64,000 bases of DNA, from positions 372,001-436,000 of the forward strand of contig NZ_JADCKQ010000002.1 in assembly GCF_016123485.1 (NCBI RefSeq). The letters run 5' to 3'. Under the pieces are notes generated by a model. It did no database searches and was not told where the DNA came from. It saw only the letters and a list, made by a program, of their open reading frames with translations. Made by a program: the position numbers and the translations under genes. This document shows positions 1-8,656 of this stretch, piece by piece (position 1 is the first letter of the stretch; each line of letters begins with the position of its first letter). Source of the stretch: Halocynthiibacter styelae (GTDB taxonomy: Bacteria > Pseudomonadota > Alphaproteobacteria > Rhodobacterales > Rhodobacteraceae).

Positions 1-92
1 GCGGACACAACATACAAGGGCGCGATCTGGTCAAATGGAATGCGTAGCAACTCACGTTCAAATGCAGCTGTAACAACCTGGTCATCATTCAT
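1..92 (-). CDS. ParB-like protein, N-terminal part only
   Basis: The gene reads leftward out of the window; only about 30 residues are visible, starting MNDDQVVTAAFERELL and continuing RIPFDQIAPLYVV. Its ATG overlaps the TGA of the upstream ParB-like gene (ATGA overlap, 89-92), so the two are translationally coupled. The position as third gene after a serine recombinase and a ParB/RepB-like protein suggests a second ParB-like protein, an arrangement common in alphaproteobacteria. The fragment is too short to prove the family; the call rests mainly on context. Confidence 0.5.
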   Translation of the reverse strand, partial: MNDDQVVTAAFERELLRIPFDQIAPLYVVS

Positions 93-991
93 GCCTTCGC
101 CTCTTCAATATGGGTTAATCGATCCGCAATCGTCCTGGGAATATTGGCCAGCCCTTCTGCGCGCAGGAGCGTGACAAAGTTCTCGTCCGACAGGAGCGTT
201 TTCAGCGATTGTGTGAGAAAGAGCATTTCGCTGCGCGTCGCCCCAGCTTTACGCAACAGGATTTTCTTCTTATCAACATCATTTTGATACGTCCGCAAAA
301 GGGTTTCAACAGAGAGGTTTTTACGAACCCCTGGTTCAGAATTGCCGCGCCCTTTGCCATATTGCGCACGCGCCTCAACCAAACGCTTTGCGGCCATAAG
401 GCGGCCTCCGCGCAAAACCTTGCTTTCATAGGCCTTACGCAACACGGTTTGCACGCCGATATCATCCGCTTCGGCAATATCAACGGCGACGCTTACGGGG
501 ATTTTTCCACTTTCAACGGCACGCAACAGCCGATGTTCATGACTTTCCAAAAGGCGAATGACACCATGCACATATTTGACCGAAAGATGGGTTTTCGTCG
601 CAATCTCACGTGTGGAATATCCACTGTCTTTGAGACGCTTGATATCCCGCAGTAAATCGAGCGAGCGATGCTGCCTGCGTGCCAGGTTTTCGACGAGGCT
701 CATGACAAGACAGTCCTCAGAGCTTGCCGTGATCACAACAGCAGGGATCTTATCTTGTTTCAGAGCCTTGAAGGCTTCCAAACGCCCCTGGCCACAGACC
801 AGTTCATATGCCAGCTCGCCGCTTGTTTCATTATTGCGCACTGCAACGGTGATAGGACGTTTAAGGCCAAGCTCAGCGATGTTTGCAACGATCTCTTCAA
901 AGACCTTTTGATTGCGGATACGAGGATTGATCACCGTGATCGTATCCACTGCAATGAGTTCGGTGTGTTCTTTGGGCGTATCAGACATCAC
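89..991 (-). CDS. ParB/RepB-like DNA-binding protein
   Basis: 300 aa. Residues about 12-110 form a ParB N-terminal (nuclease-like) domain with the INPRIR motif, the LGLKRPITV strand and the VCGQGRLEAF box. Residues about 125-190 hold a KorB/Spo0J-type helix-turn-helix (STREIATKTHLSVKYVHGVI). The C-terminal part resembles the RepB C-terminal region of alphaproteobacterial partition proteins. The start ATG overlaps the stop of the serine recombinase, and its stop overlaps the next ParB-like start, so this is a tightly coupled three-gene operon. No ParA/RepA is visible, so the role may be regulation or targeting of the recombinase element rather than replicon partition; that is inference. Confidence 0.8.
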   Translation of the reverse strand: MMSDTPKEHTELIAVDTITVINPRIRNQKVFEEIVANIAELGLKRPITVAVRNNETSGELAYELVCGQGRLEAFKALKQDKIPAVVITASSEDCLVMSLVENLARRQHRSLDLLRDIKRLKDSGYSTREIATKTHLSVKYVHGVIRLLESHEHRLLRAVESGKIPVSVAVDIAEADDIGVQTVLRKAYESKVLRGGRLMAAKRLVEARAQYGKGRGNSEPGVRKNLSVETLLRTYQNDVDKKKILLRKAGATRSEMLFLTQSLKTLLSDENFVTLLRAEGLANIPRTIADRLTHIEEAKA

Positions 992-2544
992 GCGACCTCC
1001 AGAATTGAAATACGCCTGGATAGGGCGAAGAAATGTTTGAGGCTATCAAGCCGAAAAGCGTCCAGCGACAGGCCGTTGCTTTCCGAAAGACGTATTTTCG
1101 GACGTGTCATATCGGCTGTCGGCAACAGATAATAATCCAGTGGTGTTTCGTTTGTCTGATCCATGCGCACAACGACAGTGATGTCAGGTAAAAGGCCTGT
1201 ATCCAGCCGAATGTTCCACCTATACGCACCAGCACGGGTTTGCGTACATCTGGCAATGACGACAGATGCGGAAAATTCATGATTGATGGTCAGAAGGTTT
1301 GTTTTTGTATCGAGTTCGACTTGCCCGCCAATCTGTTCGATCCCGCCAATGGTGCTCTCGACGATTTCCGCATGTATTCTTCGCAGCCGCTTGTTGATTT
1401 CAATGTATCGATAGTCCCGGTCTGGGGTGAAACCGACCAATTTATAAGCCCTCAGCAAGCTGCCGAACCTGCTTTGATACGCACCACTGGAGGGCAAGGC
1501 ACTGGCTTCATCGATAACAATGCCAGATAGAAAGCCATGCGCTTTGAGCGTACCCCGTAATCCATCCAGCATTTCTTCGTCAGAATAGCGCAGTGCTTTT
1601 GCAGCAAAAATAGCTTTGGCGGCGGCAAATAAACCTGTATCTACGATCGCTGCAAACGCGCCTTCGGACCGGACCCAATTGTCCGGATTGTTACGCACGT
1701 GATGCTTCTTCAGCTTGAAGGAACGGCGGTTCCAGATGTTGTTACCAATGTATTTCTCATTTGAGAGAATCTGACGCACCACTGACGGCGTCCAGTTGCG
1801 GCCCAGATCAGTCTTGATACCCTTTGCGTTCAATTCAGCGGCGATCATTGCCTCGGATTGACTGTCCTCTACAAAGCTGCGGAAAATCTTGTTAACCAGA
1901 GCGATTTCATCCACAGGCCCCGGTACGAGCACCACGCGATCCGTCTGAATGCTTTTATGTTCGCCTCTGGCTAATACACCTTTTTGGTTACCCGCCTCAT
2001 CAATCAACATCCGCCGCAGGCCAAAGCCAGGTGGACCACCTTGACGGTAACCCATCTCAATCAGCCGTGATTGACCCGCAAAGACCTTTTGTGAAAGTTC
2101 GCGGCTGTATTCGCCCGCCATCGCGCGTTTGACACCCTTAACAATGGTCGAAACAGGGCTGCCATCATTTTCAAACTGTTCGGCACAGTATTCAATCTCT
2201 ATGCCTGCACGTTTGCAGATGTATTCGTAATAGGCGCTTTCATCCGCATCCTGGAAGCGCCCCCAACGGCTGATGTCGTACACCAGAACAGTATTAAAAT
2301 CCGTTTTCCCAGCCTGAATGTCGTCAAGCATTTGTGTAAGACCATCCCGCCCTTTAATCTGTAAACCGCTTTTACCTGCATCAGAGTAAGTTTGGATAAC
2401 CTGGTAGCCGCGCTCGGCCGCATAAACACCAATGGCGTCTGATTGGTTTTCAGTCGAGTAACGCTGATGCTCTGTTGACATGCGGATGTATTGTGCAGCC
2501 TTGCGGTGGCCATTTTGTGCATGATCGTCGTCTGGCGAATTCAA
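988..2544 (-). CDS. large serine recombinase
   Basis: 518 aa. The N-terminal resolvase domain (about 15-160) carries the catalytic serine in YIRMSTEHQ (Ser23) and the arginine motif DISRWGR. A Recombinase domain follows (about 185-300, GGPPGFGLRR and SNEKYIGNNIWNRR), then a C-terminal DNA-binding region without the zinc-ribbon cysteines of many large serine recombinases. The family cuts and rejoins DNA at att-type sites in phages and conjugative elements. It is first gene of an operon with two ParB-like genes and is divergent from a small DNA-binding protein. No matching attachment sites could be identified in the window. Confidence 0.88.
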   Translation of the reverse strand: MNSPDDDHAQNGHRKAAQYIRMSTEHQRYSTENQSDAIGVYAAERGYQVIQTYSDAGKSGLQIKGRDGLTQMLDDIQAGKTDFNTVLVYDISRWGRFQDADESAYYEYICKRAGIEIEYCAEQFENDGSPVSTIVKGVKRAMAGEYSRELSQKVFAGQSRLIEMGYRQGGPPGFGLRRMLIDEAGNQKGVLARGEHKSIQTDRVVLVPGPVDEIALVNKIFRSFVEDSQSEAMIAAELNAKGIKTDLGRNWTPSVVRQILSNEKYIGNNIWNRRSFKLKKHHVRNNPDNWVRSEGAFAAIVDTGLFAAAKAIFAAKALRYSDEEMLDGLRGTLKAHGFLSGIVIDEASALPSSGAYQSRFGSLLRAYKLVGFTPDRDYRYIEINKRLRRIHAEIVESTIGGIEQIGGQVELDTKTNLLTINHEFSASVVIARCTQTRAGAYRWNIRLDTGLLPDITVVVRMDQTNETPLDYYLLPTADMTRPKIRLSESNGLSLDAFRLDSLKHFFALSRRISILEVA

Positions 2545-2631
2545 CGCGATGGCCCTCCATTATCAAATTTGCATTTCCGTACCGCCACTTAGCGATTCTT
2601 CTTTTGATCTTAGCGAGGGAGTGACCGAAAT

Positions 2632-3012
2632 ATGTTGCATAAAAAGGGCAAGTCGTTTCATCGGAAATGTGCAGGTCGTATTTCTGCGTCAGAATACAGG
2701 CAGGCCATCCGTTCTGCGCTAGCCCAGGAACTTGGCGGCGCGGGGAGTGCAGCAAAGGTTGCGATCCGATGGACCGGGGCAAGCGAACGCACAGCAAAGA
2801 ATTGGATGTCGGGATCATATGCGCCAACCGCTGAGCATCTCATCGAACTCATGCGGCATTCAGACACTGTGCTTGCGGTCGTGTTGGAATTGGCAGGGCG
2901 AGGAGAGGTTATGACAGCCGGTCGTCTCAAGAGTGTTCGGACCGAAGTGGCAAACATTCTGAGAAAACTGGACGCGATCTTTGAGGCCAGTGACGACGGA
3001 AGAGGAACCTAA
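2632..3012 (+). CDS. small HTH-type DNA-binding protein
   Basis: 126 aa, divergent from the serine recombinase with about 87 bp between start codons. Residues about 20-80 read as an XRE/phage-regulator-like helix-turn-helix (SALAQELGGAGSAAKVAIRW, TGASERTAKNWMSG, APTAEHLIELM); the TAKNWMSG...PTAEHL pattern is typical of proteins that sit beside mobile-element integrases. The C-terminal 35 residues may form a coiled helix. It is probably a regulator of the recombinase operon. The exact family was not recognised. Confidence 0.6.
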   Translation: MLHKKGKSFHRKCAGRISASEYRQAIRSALAQELGGAGSAAKVAIRWTGASERTAKNWMSGSYAPTAEHLIELMRHSDTVLAVVLELAGRGEVMTAGRLKSVRTEVANILRKLDAIFEASDDGRGT

Positions 3013-3053
3013 AAGGGATTTCCAGCGCCCGACGATTTCTGGTGAGCGGAAGA

Positions 3054-3177
3054 ACTATGTGACACCTGACATTTTATGAAACGTCAGGCATCTTTGACTT
3101 TTCCGTCAAGCAACTGGCCCAGTCTTTCGAAAACGAAAAGAAACCTCCCAGTACTGGTTAGAATACATCCTGGATTT
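3054..3177. repeat. diverged ~125-bp dispersed repeat, copy A
   Basis: This intergenic stretch aligns along its whole length with 35163-35288. Shared blocks include ACTATGTG, CACCTGACA, TTTTGACTTTTCC (TTTGACTTTTCC here) and, near the end, CCTGG/TTGGAT. Both copies lie just after the stop of a plus-strand gene and before a poorly conserved plus-strand ORF. There is no ORF inside and no terminal inverted repeat was seen. Confidence 0.6.
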
Positions 3178-3285
3178 AGATATGCTTTAAGCCACATCCA
3201 AATTCAGCTACTCGACAGTGATCTGGTGTAAATCTGCGCGAACGGCCCAAATCTACAAATATTTCACGAGGGACATGGTTCGTGT

Positions 3286-3993
3286 ATGAATTGGCTACGA
3301 ATCGTGAGGCTAATACCAATGCTAGTATCAAACCTTGATGAATTGTCAGCGTTTCTAGCAAAGTGGTATGGTGTCGACGACTTAAGCTTCGCAACTGAAA
3401 AGCTCCCGACAAAAGTTGCCGTCCCAGATACATTGCTTAACACATGGATGAGCCTTGGACGTCTTTCCATCGGATATGATGAATGGCTTCGGACAGGGAC
3501 ACCGTCACCTCTTGCTTGCCAAGACGGCTTTGTCGCGCCCAGTATTCTCGTTGAGCGGGGTGGGTATGTCCAAGTCGTTTCGGAAAATCAGGGAAACTGG
3601 TCGATCGGTTATAGGCAAGGAGATCAAGCATCTGATCCGGAAGTGTTTTCCGATTTCCTTGAACAAGAAATTGGCGGAACTGGTTTTGTTGCGCTTGGTT
3701 GCAATTTGTCTGATCTCCTTATTACATCGATTCTGACAGAGACTGTATTTTTCGGTTCAATTTCACCCGACGAGGCAAATGTACTGGAAGCCAAATGTAA
3801 TCGCCCGGTCTGGACTGGCCGATACTACAATGCGGTTGGTTATGGGGACAAATATGAAACGCCCAGTCACCAACTGAGAACCAACTCAGATGAAGACATG
3901 CTTGCCTTATATTGGGATAATAAATTCAGTGGTTTCCTTGCATCGTCATCTCAAGGGCAGCTAAGACTTCAAGCGTTCTTTGAGGACCGCTAG
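3286..3993 (+). CDS. SMI1/KNR4 (SUKH)-like protein
   Basis: 235 aa, hypothetical. The VSENQGNWSIGY segment (about residue 95) matches the conserved ENQG-W core of SUKH/SMI1-KNR4 proteins, many of which are immunity proteins of polymorphic toxins; the rest is an alpha/beta protein without a signal peptide or membrane segment. A second possible start is the Met at residue 12. No toxin gene lies next to it; the neighbours are a mobile-element regulator and a housekeeping-type phosphodiesterase. Family call is moderate; immunity function is inference from the family. Confidence 0.5.
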   Translation: MNWLRIVRLIPMLVSNLDELSAFLAKWYGVDDLSFATEKLPTKVAVPDTLLNTWMSLGRLSIGYDEWLRTGTPSPLACQDGFVAPSILVERGGYVQVVSENQGNWSIGYRQGDQASDPEVFSDFLEQEIGGTGFVALGCNLSDLLITSILTETVFFGSISPDEANVLEAKCNRPVWTGRYYNAVGYGDKYETPSHQLRTNSDEDMLALYWDNKFSGFLASSSQGQLRLQAFFEDR

Positions 3994-4161
3994 CAGCCTT
4001 TCGGCGACATATGTAAAGGTCTGGAAAGTTCGCAAACCGGACTTTCCAGATGTTATTCCGTGAAATTTATTCTGTCGTCATCAGATTGAATTGCCCCGGA
4101 TATGCCGGTCCTGCGCCACTCAGTGCATAGCCCCCGCGCGGATGCGCGGAGGCTGTAAGCT

Positions 4162-5004
4162 TTAACCTGCGGTGAGGAAGCTGCCTTCGGTCATGCTTTC
4201 CGGCACCTCAACGCCAAGACGTGTGAGGATGGTCGGGGCGAGTTGGGTGAGTTTCAGCAGCGTGTCGGGGGCCGGGCCTTCGGCATCGCCAAAGTAATAA
4301 AGCGCCGCATCCTGCTGATCTTCGCCGCGTCCGCCGTGGTGGCCACGTTCAGACTGGCCGTGGTCGGCTGTGACCATGATCTCATAGCCCGCATCGCGCC
4401 AGCGGCGGATGAAGGGGGCGAGCTGGGCATCCAGTGTGAAACAGGCGTCATCCATTTCTTCGCAGCTGTGCTTAAACCGGTGCCCCATGCTATCCAGCGT
4501 ACAGGTGTGCAGGATGCCGTAATCGAGGCCAAAGCGTTCGGTCAGCATAGTCAGGGTTGCAAAGAGATCCGCATCACAGGGGGTCATCTGATTGGGATGG
4601 CCATAGCCTGTCATTGTGTGGAAACGGCCATGGTTGATGCCCGCGCTGTCGGCTTCGTCATATTCAATATCACGCACCGGATCAAAAGGCGCGCGCTGGA
4701 AGAATTCGGACCAGAAGGAATGGGTCACAGCGCCGGTTACGCCGCCCGTTTTTCGGACCTCGGAAAAGATGTCGGGTTGGGACACACGGAAGACATTGTC
4801 ATTGCCTGTCACCCCATGAACAGCAGGCACAACGCCCGTGTGGATCGAGGCATAGCAGGACGCAGATGTGGATGGCAGGGGCGCGCGGATTTTCCAGACC
4901 CGGGCTTCACCCGAGTCGACCCAGCCTTCGAGATTGCCAAAGAGACTGCGCCAGTTGCGCCATGGCACACCATCAATAATCAGTAGCAGAAGTTTGTTGT
5001 TCAA
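4162..5004 (-). CDS. alkaline-phosphatase-superfamily nucleotide pyrophosphatase/phosphodiesterase
   Basis: About 280 aa from a TTG start. I chose TTG at 5004 because a good ribosome site (AGGGAGG) lies 9 nt upstream and family similarity starts at KLLLLIIDGVP; an upstream ATG at 5055 would add 17 unlikely residues. Metal-site motifs of the family are visible: IDG (first Asp), a LPSTSASCYASIHTG loop with the nucleophile, LDSMGHRF (Asp/His) and MVTADHGQSERGHHGG (Asp-His plus distal His). It would hydrolyse phosphodiester or pyrophosphate bonds; the substrate is unknown. It follows the SulP gene on the same strand. Confidence 0.75.
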   Translation of the reverse strand: MNNKLLLLIIDGVPWRNWRSLFGNLEGWVDSGEARVWKIRAPLPSTSASCYASIHTGVVPAVHGVTGNDNVFRVSQPDIFSEVRKTGGVTGAVTHSFWSEFFQRAPFDPVRDIEYDEADSAGINHGRFHTMTGYGHPNQMTPCDADLFATLTMLTERFGLDYGILHTCTLDSMGHRFKHSCEEMDDACFTLDAQLAPFIRRWRDAGYEIMVTADHGQSERGHHGGRGEDQQDAALYYFGDAEGPAPDTLLKLTQLAPTILTRLGVEVPESMTEGSFLTAG

Positions 5005-5098
5005 TGTCCCGCGGCCTCCCTTTTGCGCGCTTGATCGGATCCTCACGCAATCCATGGCGCATTTGTGGGCCGGGTGGCAACAGGAGAATGCAGGTGCG

Positions 5099-6826
5099 TT
5101 ACGATGTGGGCAGATTTCGCAGGTGACAATGGGCCTGGTAGTGGGTCAGGAAAAGCTGTCCGGTCAGATCATCCAGGAAGTGACTGCGTTTCAGCCGGTC
5201 TGTCACCGGGCCTTTCATTTCTGATAGATGCAGGCGGATGTCCATGTCTTTCAGGCGGGTGTTGATGGCCTCAAGGCTCTCTAATGCGGAGAAGTCGATT
5301 TCATTGATCGCAATCCCGTTGATCACCACATCGCGAATGGAGTCATCCTTCACAAGGCGGGCGAACAGATAGTCTTCAAGGAAACGCGCATTGGCGAAAT
5401 AGAGGCTGCCATCAATGCGGATGGCCAGGAAATGCGGGTGCGTTTCGACGTCGTGACGCAGGATATTGCGGAAATGCTCCGTGTCCTTCACAAGGCCGAT
5501 TTCCGCGATATGCGGGCGGGAGGTTTTGTAAAGGAACAGGGCGATGGACAGGATCACCCCGGCAGAGACGCCGACCTCTACCCCCATGCCAAGGGTCAGC
5601 AGGATGGTGGCGGCGACGGCGGTGAAATCGGCTTTGGAATAGCTCCAGGCGGATTTCAGGATACTGAAATCCACAAGCGACAGAACAGCCACGATGATGG
5701 TGGCGGCAAGGGTGGCTTTGGGTAGAAAGAAAATCAGAGGCGTGAGGAACAGCGCGGCGATGGCAAGGCCGATGGCGGTGAAAGCACCGGCTGCGGGGGT
5801 TTCGGCACCGGCGTCAAAATTCACGACGGAACGGGAAAAGCCCCCGGTGACAGGGAAGCCGCCGGTGAAGGTAGCACCAAGGTTGGCCGCGCCCAGACCG
5901 ATCAGCTCCTGATCCGGATCAATACGCTGGCGCTTTTTGGCGGCGAGGGTTTGCGCGACGGAGATGGATTCAACAAAGCCAATCACGGAAATCAGGATCG
6001 CAGGCGCCAGGAGATCCCCCAGCAGGGTGATGTTGAGGGATGGCAGGGTAAAAGGTGGCAGGCTTTGGGGAACCTCCCCCACGATTTTCACACCATGCGC
6101 CTGAAGCCCCAGCCCCGCGACCAGCGCCGTTGTCACAACAACCGCAAGAACAGGCCCGGCTTTCGTCAGGTTCCCGGCAAGCGCAGCCCCAACCCCAAGA
6201 CGCATCAGGAAAGGTTTCATACCTTTGCGCACCCAGAACAGGAACAGCGTCGCGGCACCGCCCAGCACGAAGGTGAGCCAGTTCACTTCATCCAGATGCG
6301 CCACAAGAGACTGCAACATTTCCGGCAGTGTATGCCCATGGGCAGCGACGCCCAGGAGGTGCTTGAGCTGGCTGGTGGCGATCAATACGCCGGAGGCCGT
6401 GATAAAGCCTGCGATCACCGGATGGCTGAGAAAATTGGCGAGAAAGCCAAGACGAAACACGCCCATCAGAACCAGGATCGCACCGGACATGCCCGCGAGG
6501 GTGATCGCGGCAATCGCGTACCCTGCGGTGCCCGCTTCGGCCACCTGCCCGACTGCGGCCGCCGTCATCAGCGACACAACCGCCACCGGCCCGACGGCAA
6601 GCGCCCGGCTTGTCCCGAAGATGGCATAAAGCACGATCGGCAGGATGGACGCGTATAACCCCATTTCCGGTGGCAGGCCCGCCAACAACGCATAGGCCAG
6701 CGATTGCGGGATCAGCATAATGGTCACGATCAGGGCGGCCAGCAGATCTGCAGACAGCAACTGACGATCATAACTGCGCCCCCAGGCCAGAATTGGGACA
6801 AAGCGCGACAAGCGTGAAGATTTCAT
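5099..6826 (-). CDS. SulP-family inorganic anion transporter with STAS domain
   Basis: 575 aa. Residues about 20-420 are a hydrophobic SulP transport core, with the family signature MLIPQSLAYALLAGLPPEMG near residue 40 and GFVESISVAQTLAAKKRQ in the centre. A cytoplasmic STAS domain follows (about 440-555, ...VINGIAINEIDFSALESLE). SulP proteins carry sulfate, bicarbonate or other anions by proton or sodium symport; the ion cannot be told from sequence alone. The next gene upstream on the same strand is a sulfide oxidation enzyme, which makes a sulfur oxyanion a reasonable guess. Confidence 0.88.
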   Translation of the reverse strand: MKSSRLSRFVPILAWGRSYDRQLLSADLLAALIVTIMLIPQSLAYALLAGLPPEMGLYASILPIVLYAIFGTSRALAVGPVAVVSLMTAAAVGQVAEAGTAGYAIAAITLAGMSGAILVLMGVFRLGFLANFLSHPVIAGFITASGVLIATSQLKHLLGVAAHGHTLPEMLQSLVAHLDEVNWLTFVLGGAATLFLFWVRKGMKPFLMRLGVGAALAGNLTKAGPVLAVVVTTALVAGLGLQAHGVKIVGEVPQSLPPFTLPSLNITLLGDLLAPAILISVIGFVESISVAQTLAAKKRQRIDPDQELIGLGAANLGATFTGGFPVTGGFSRSVVNFDAGAETPAAGAFTAIGLAIAALFLTPLIFFLPKATLAATIIVAVLSLVDFSILKSAWSYSKADFTAVAATILLTLGMGVEVGVSAGVILSIALFLYKTSRPHIAEIGLVKDTEHFRNILRHDVETHPHFLAIRIDGSLYFANARFLEDYLFARLVKDDSIRDVVINGIAINEIDFSALESLEAINTRLKDMDIRLHLSEMKGPVTDRLKRSHFLDDLTGQLFLTHYQAHCHLRNLPTS

Positions 6827-6972
6827 GGATGTACCGGAGTTTCAGCGGCCCAGGTAAACCGGCAGGGGCACGCCCCTACCATTACCGTTTAACCGCTTAC
6901 CTGTTTAAATTTACCTGAATTTTAGTTCAAACCAGGGCAAAAAACGGACCTGTTCGGGGAATGATCCGGGCT

Positions 6973-8646
6973 TTAACGGGCCGAAACCTTTTCAGGTTTC
7001 GCCAGCCATTCCTTGCCCTTCAACATGCCACGCCAATAGACAGGCGGCAGCAGCTTTTCTTTCAGAAGCCAGGCCGCGCGGGTGGGTTTGGTTCCGTCGA
7101 TCACCCATTTCGGGAAACTCGGCAGAAGAACACCGCCATAACCGAATTCTGCCAGCACAATTTTGCCGCGCTCCACCGTTAGTGGGCAGGACCCGTACCC
7201 ATTGTATGCAGAGACCGGGGATTTTCCGGCGATGTCAGCGACAATGTTATCCGCCACGGTCGGTGCCTGCATCCGGGCGGCGGCGGCGGTTTTGGCGTTT
7301 GGCGCATTCATCACATCGCCCAGTGACCAGATATTATCATATCGGGCGTGCCGCAGGGTGCTTTGATCCACATCGACCCAACCTGCGGCATCAGCCAGCG
7401 GAGAAACCCAGATAAAGTCCGGCGCGACCTGTGGCGGGCAGACATGCATCATGTCAAATTCCATCTCGACGCGCGTGACTTCTGTGTCGGGCTTCGCCAC
7501 ATCAAACCAGGCTTTCTTCGCGGCCCCGTCGACCGCAACCAGATTGTGGAAGAAGTTCAGGTTTGCATCATATTTCTTCACATATTCTTCCAGCGCAGGC
7601 ACGTAATCCTTCACGCCAAAGAGGACACCTCCAGCGTTGTTGAACTGGATGTCGATGTTCTTGAGGGAACCGGTTTTATGCCAGTGGTCGCCTGACAGAT
7701 ACATCGCCTTCTGCGGCGCACCAGCGCATTTGATCGGCATGGGCGGTTGCGTGAAAATCGCACGACCCTGCTTCATACCACTGACCAGTTCCCAGGTGTA
7801 AGGGGCCAGATCATAGCGGTAATTGGAAGTCACGCCGTTTTTGCCAAGGGTTTCCACCAGACCGTCCACAGCATGCCAGTCCAGCTTAATGCCGGGGCAG
7901 ACGATCAGGCGCTGGTATTTCACCACGCGACAGCCATCCAGCACCACAGCGTTGTCATCAGGTTCGAACGCCGCCACTGCGGATTTCACCCAGTGCACGC
8001 CTTTCGGGATGAGGGAGCCCATGGTTTTCGCTGTTGTCGCCGCATCAAAAATGCCGCCACCAACCATGGTCCAGCCGGGTTGGTAATAATGAATATCCGC
8101 AGGATCAATGATCGCAACATCAAGGTCTGGCTTACGGGATTTCAGACTGGCGGCCACGGCGATACCGGCGGCACCACCGCCGACAATCACGATGTCATAA
8201 GAGGCATCCCCGGTATCGGTCGGGGTTTTGCCGCCATTGACGATCCGGCGCACAACGCCCGCCATATCGTAACCGGCAGATTTCGTTGCCGCGAGGATTT
8301 CAGCGCTGTCGAGGATCTCTGCCTGGCTGAGAGACCAGAGGGTGGCGCAACGGGTACCGGTGCGGCAATAAGCAAAGACCGGACCGGGCAACTCACGCAT
8401 AGCGGTGGCGAAATCGTCCGCGTTCTCATCTGTGACTTTGCCCGAGGTGACAGGCACATAGCGGGCTTCGATCCCGGCTCTCCTCGCCGCCGTTTCAATT
8501 TCCTCATACAGAGGCTGATCCGCACCCTCACCATCGGGCCGGTTACAGATGATCGCCCGGAACCCGGCTTTCGCCAGGTCATCAATATCCGCTGCTGTGA
8601 TCTGTGGGCTGACGCTGAGAGCGTCTGAAATTCTGCGCGTTTCCAT
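6973..8646 (-). CDS. fused DUF442 sulfurtransferase/phosphatase-like domain and sulfide:quinone oxidoreductase-like flavoprotein
   Basis: 557 aa; start placed at 8646 (METRRISDAL) after a GAGAGA ribosome site, ignoring a longer ORF. Residues 1-110 are a TIGR01244/DUF442 domain with the CX5R-type loop CRTGTRCA. From about residue 150 comes a FAD-binding oxidoreductase (DIVIVGGGAAGIAVAASL, HYYQPGWTMVGGG, ...VWSLGDVMNAPNAKTAAA-like C-terminal FAD motif) related to sulfide:quinone reductases. It probably oxidises sulfide and hands on persulfide sulfur. The gene is 10 bp downstream of the MBL persulfide-dioxygenase-like gene, in one operon with it and DUF2892. Confidence 0.82.
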   Translation of the reverse strand: METRRISDALSVSPQITAADIDDLAKAGFRAIICNRPDGEGADQPLYEEIETAARRAGIEARYVPVTSGKVTDENADDFATAMRELPGPVFAYCRTGTRCATLWSLSQAEILDSAEILAATKSAGYDMAGVVRRIVNGGKTPTDTGDASYDIVIVGGGAAGIAVAASLKSRKPDLDVAIIDPADIHYYQPGWTMVGGGIFDAATTAKTMGSLIPKGVHWVKSAVAAFEPDDNAVVLDGCRVVKYQRLIVCPGIKLDWHAVDGLVETLGKNGVTSNYRYDLAPYTWELVSGMKQGRAIFTQPPMPIKCAGAPQKAMYLSGDHWHKTGSLKNIDIQFNNAGGVLFGVKDYVPALEEYVKKYDANLNFFHNLVAVDGAAKKAWFDVAKPDTEVTRVEMEFDMMHVCPPQVAPDFIWVSPLADAAGWVDVDQSTLRHARYDNIWSLGDVMNAPNAKTAAAARMQAPTVADNIVADIAGKSPVSAYNGYGSCPLTVERGKIVLAEFGYGGVLLPSFPKWVIDGTKPTRAAWLLKEKLLPPVYWRGMLKGKEWLAKPEKVSAR

Positions 8647-8656
8647 GATGTCTCTC

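Noticed and set aside
4129-4154. Terminator downstream of the phosphodiesterase gene
   Set aside because: CCGCGC/GCGCGG forms a hairpin, but there is no T run on the minus strand, so termination is not supported.
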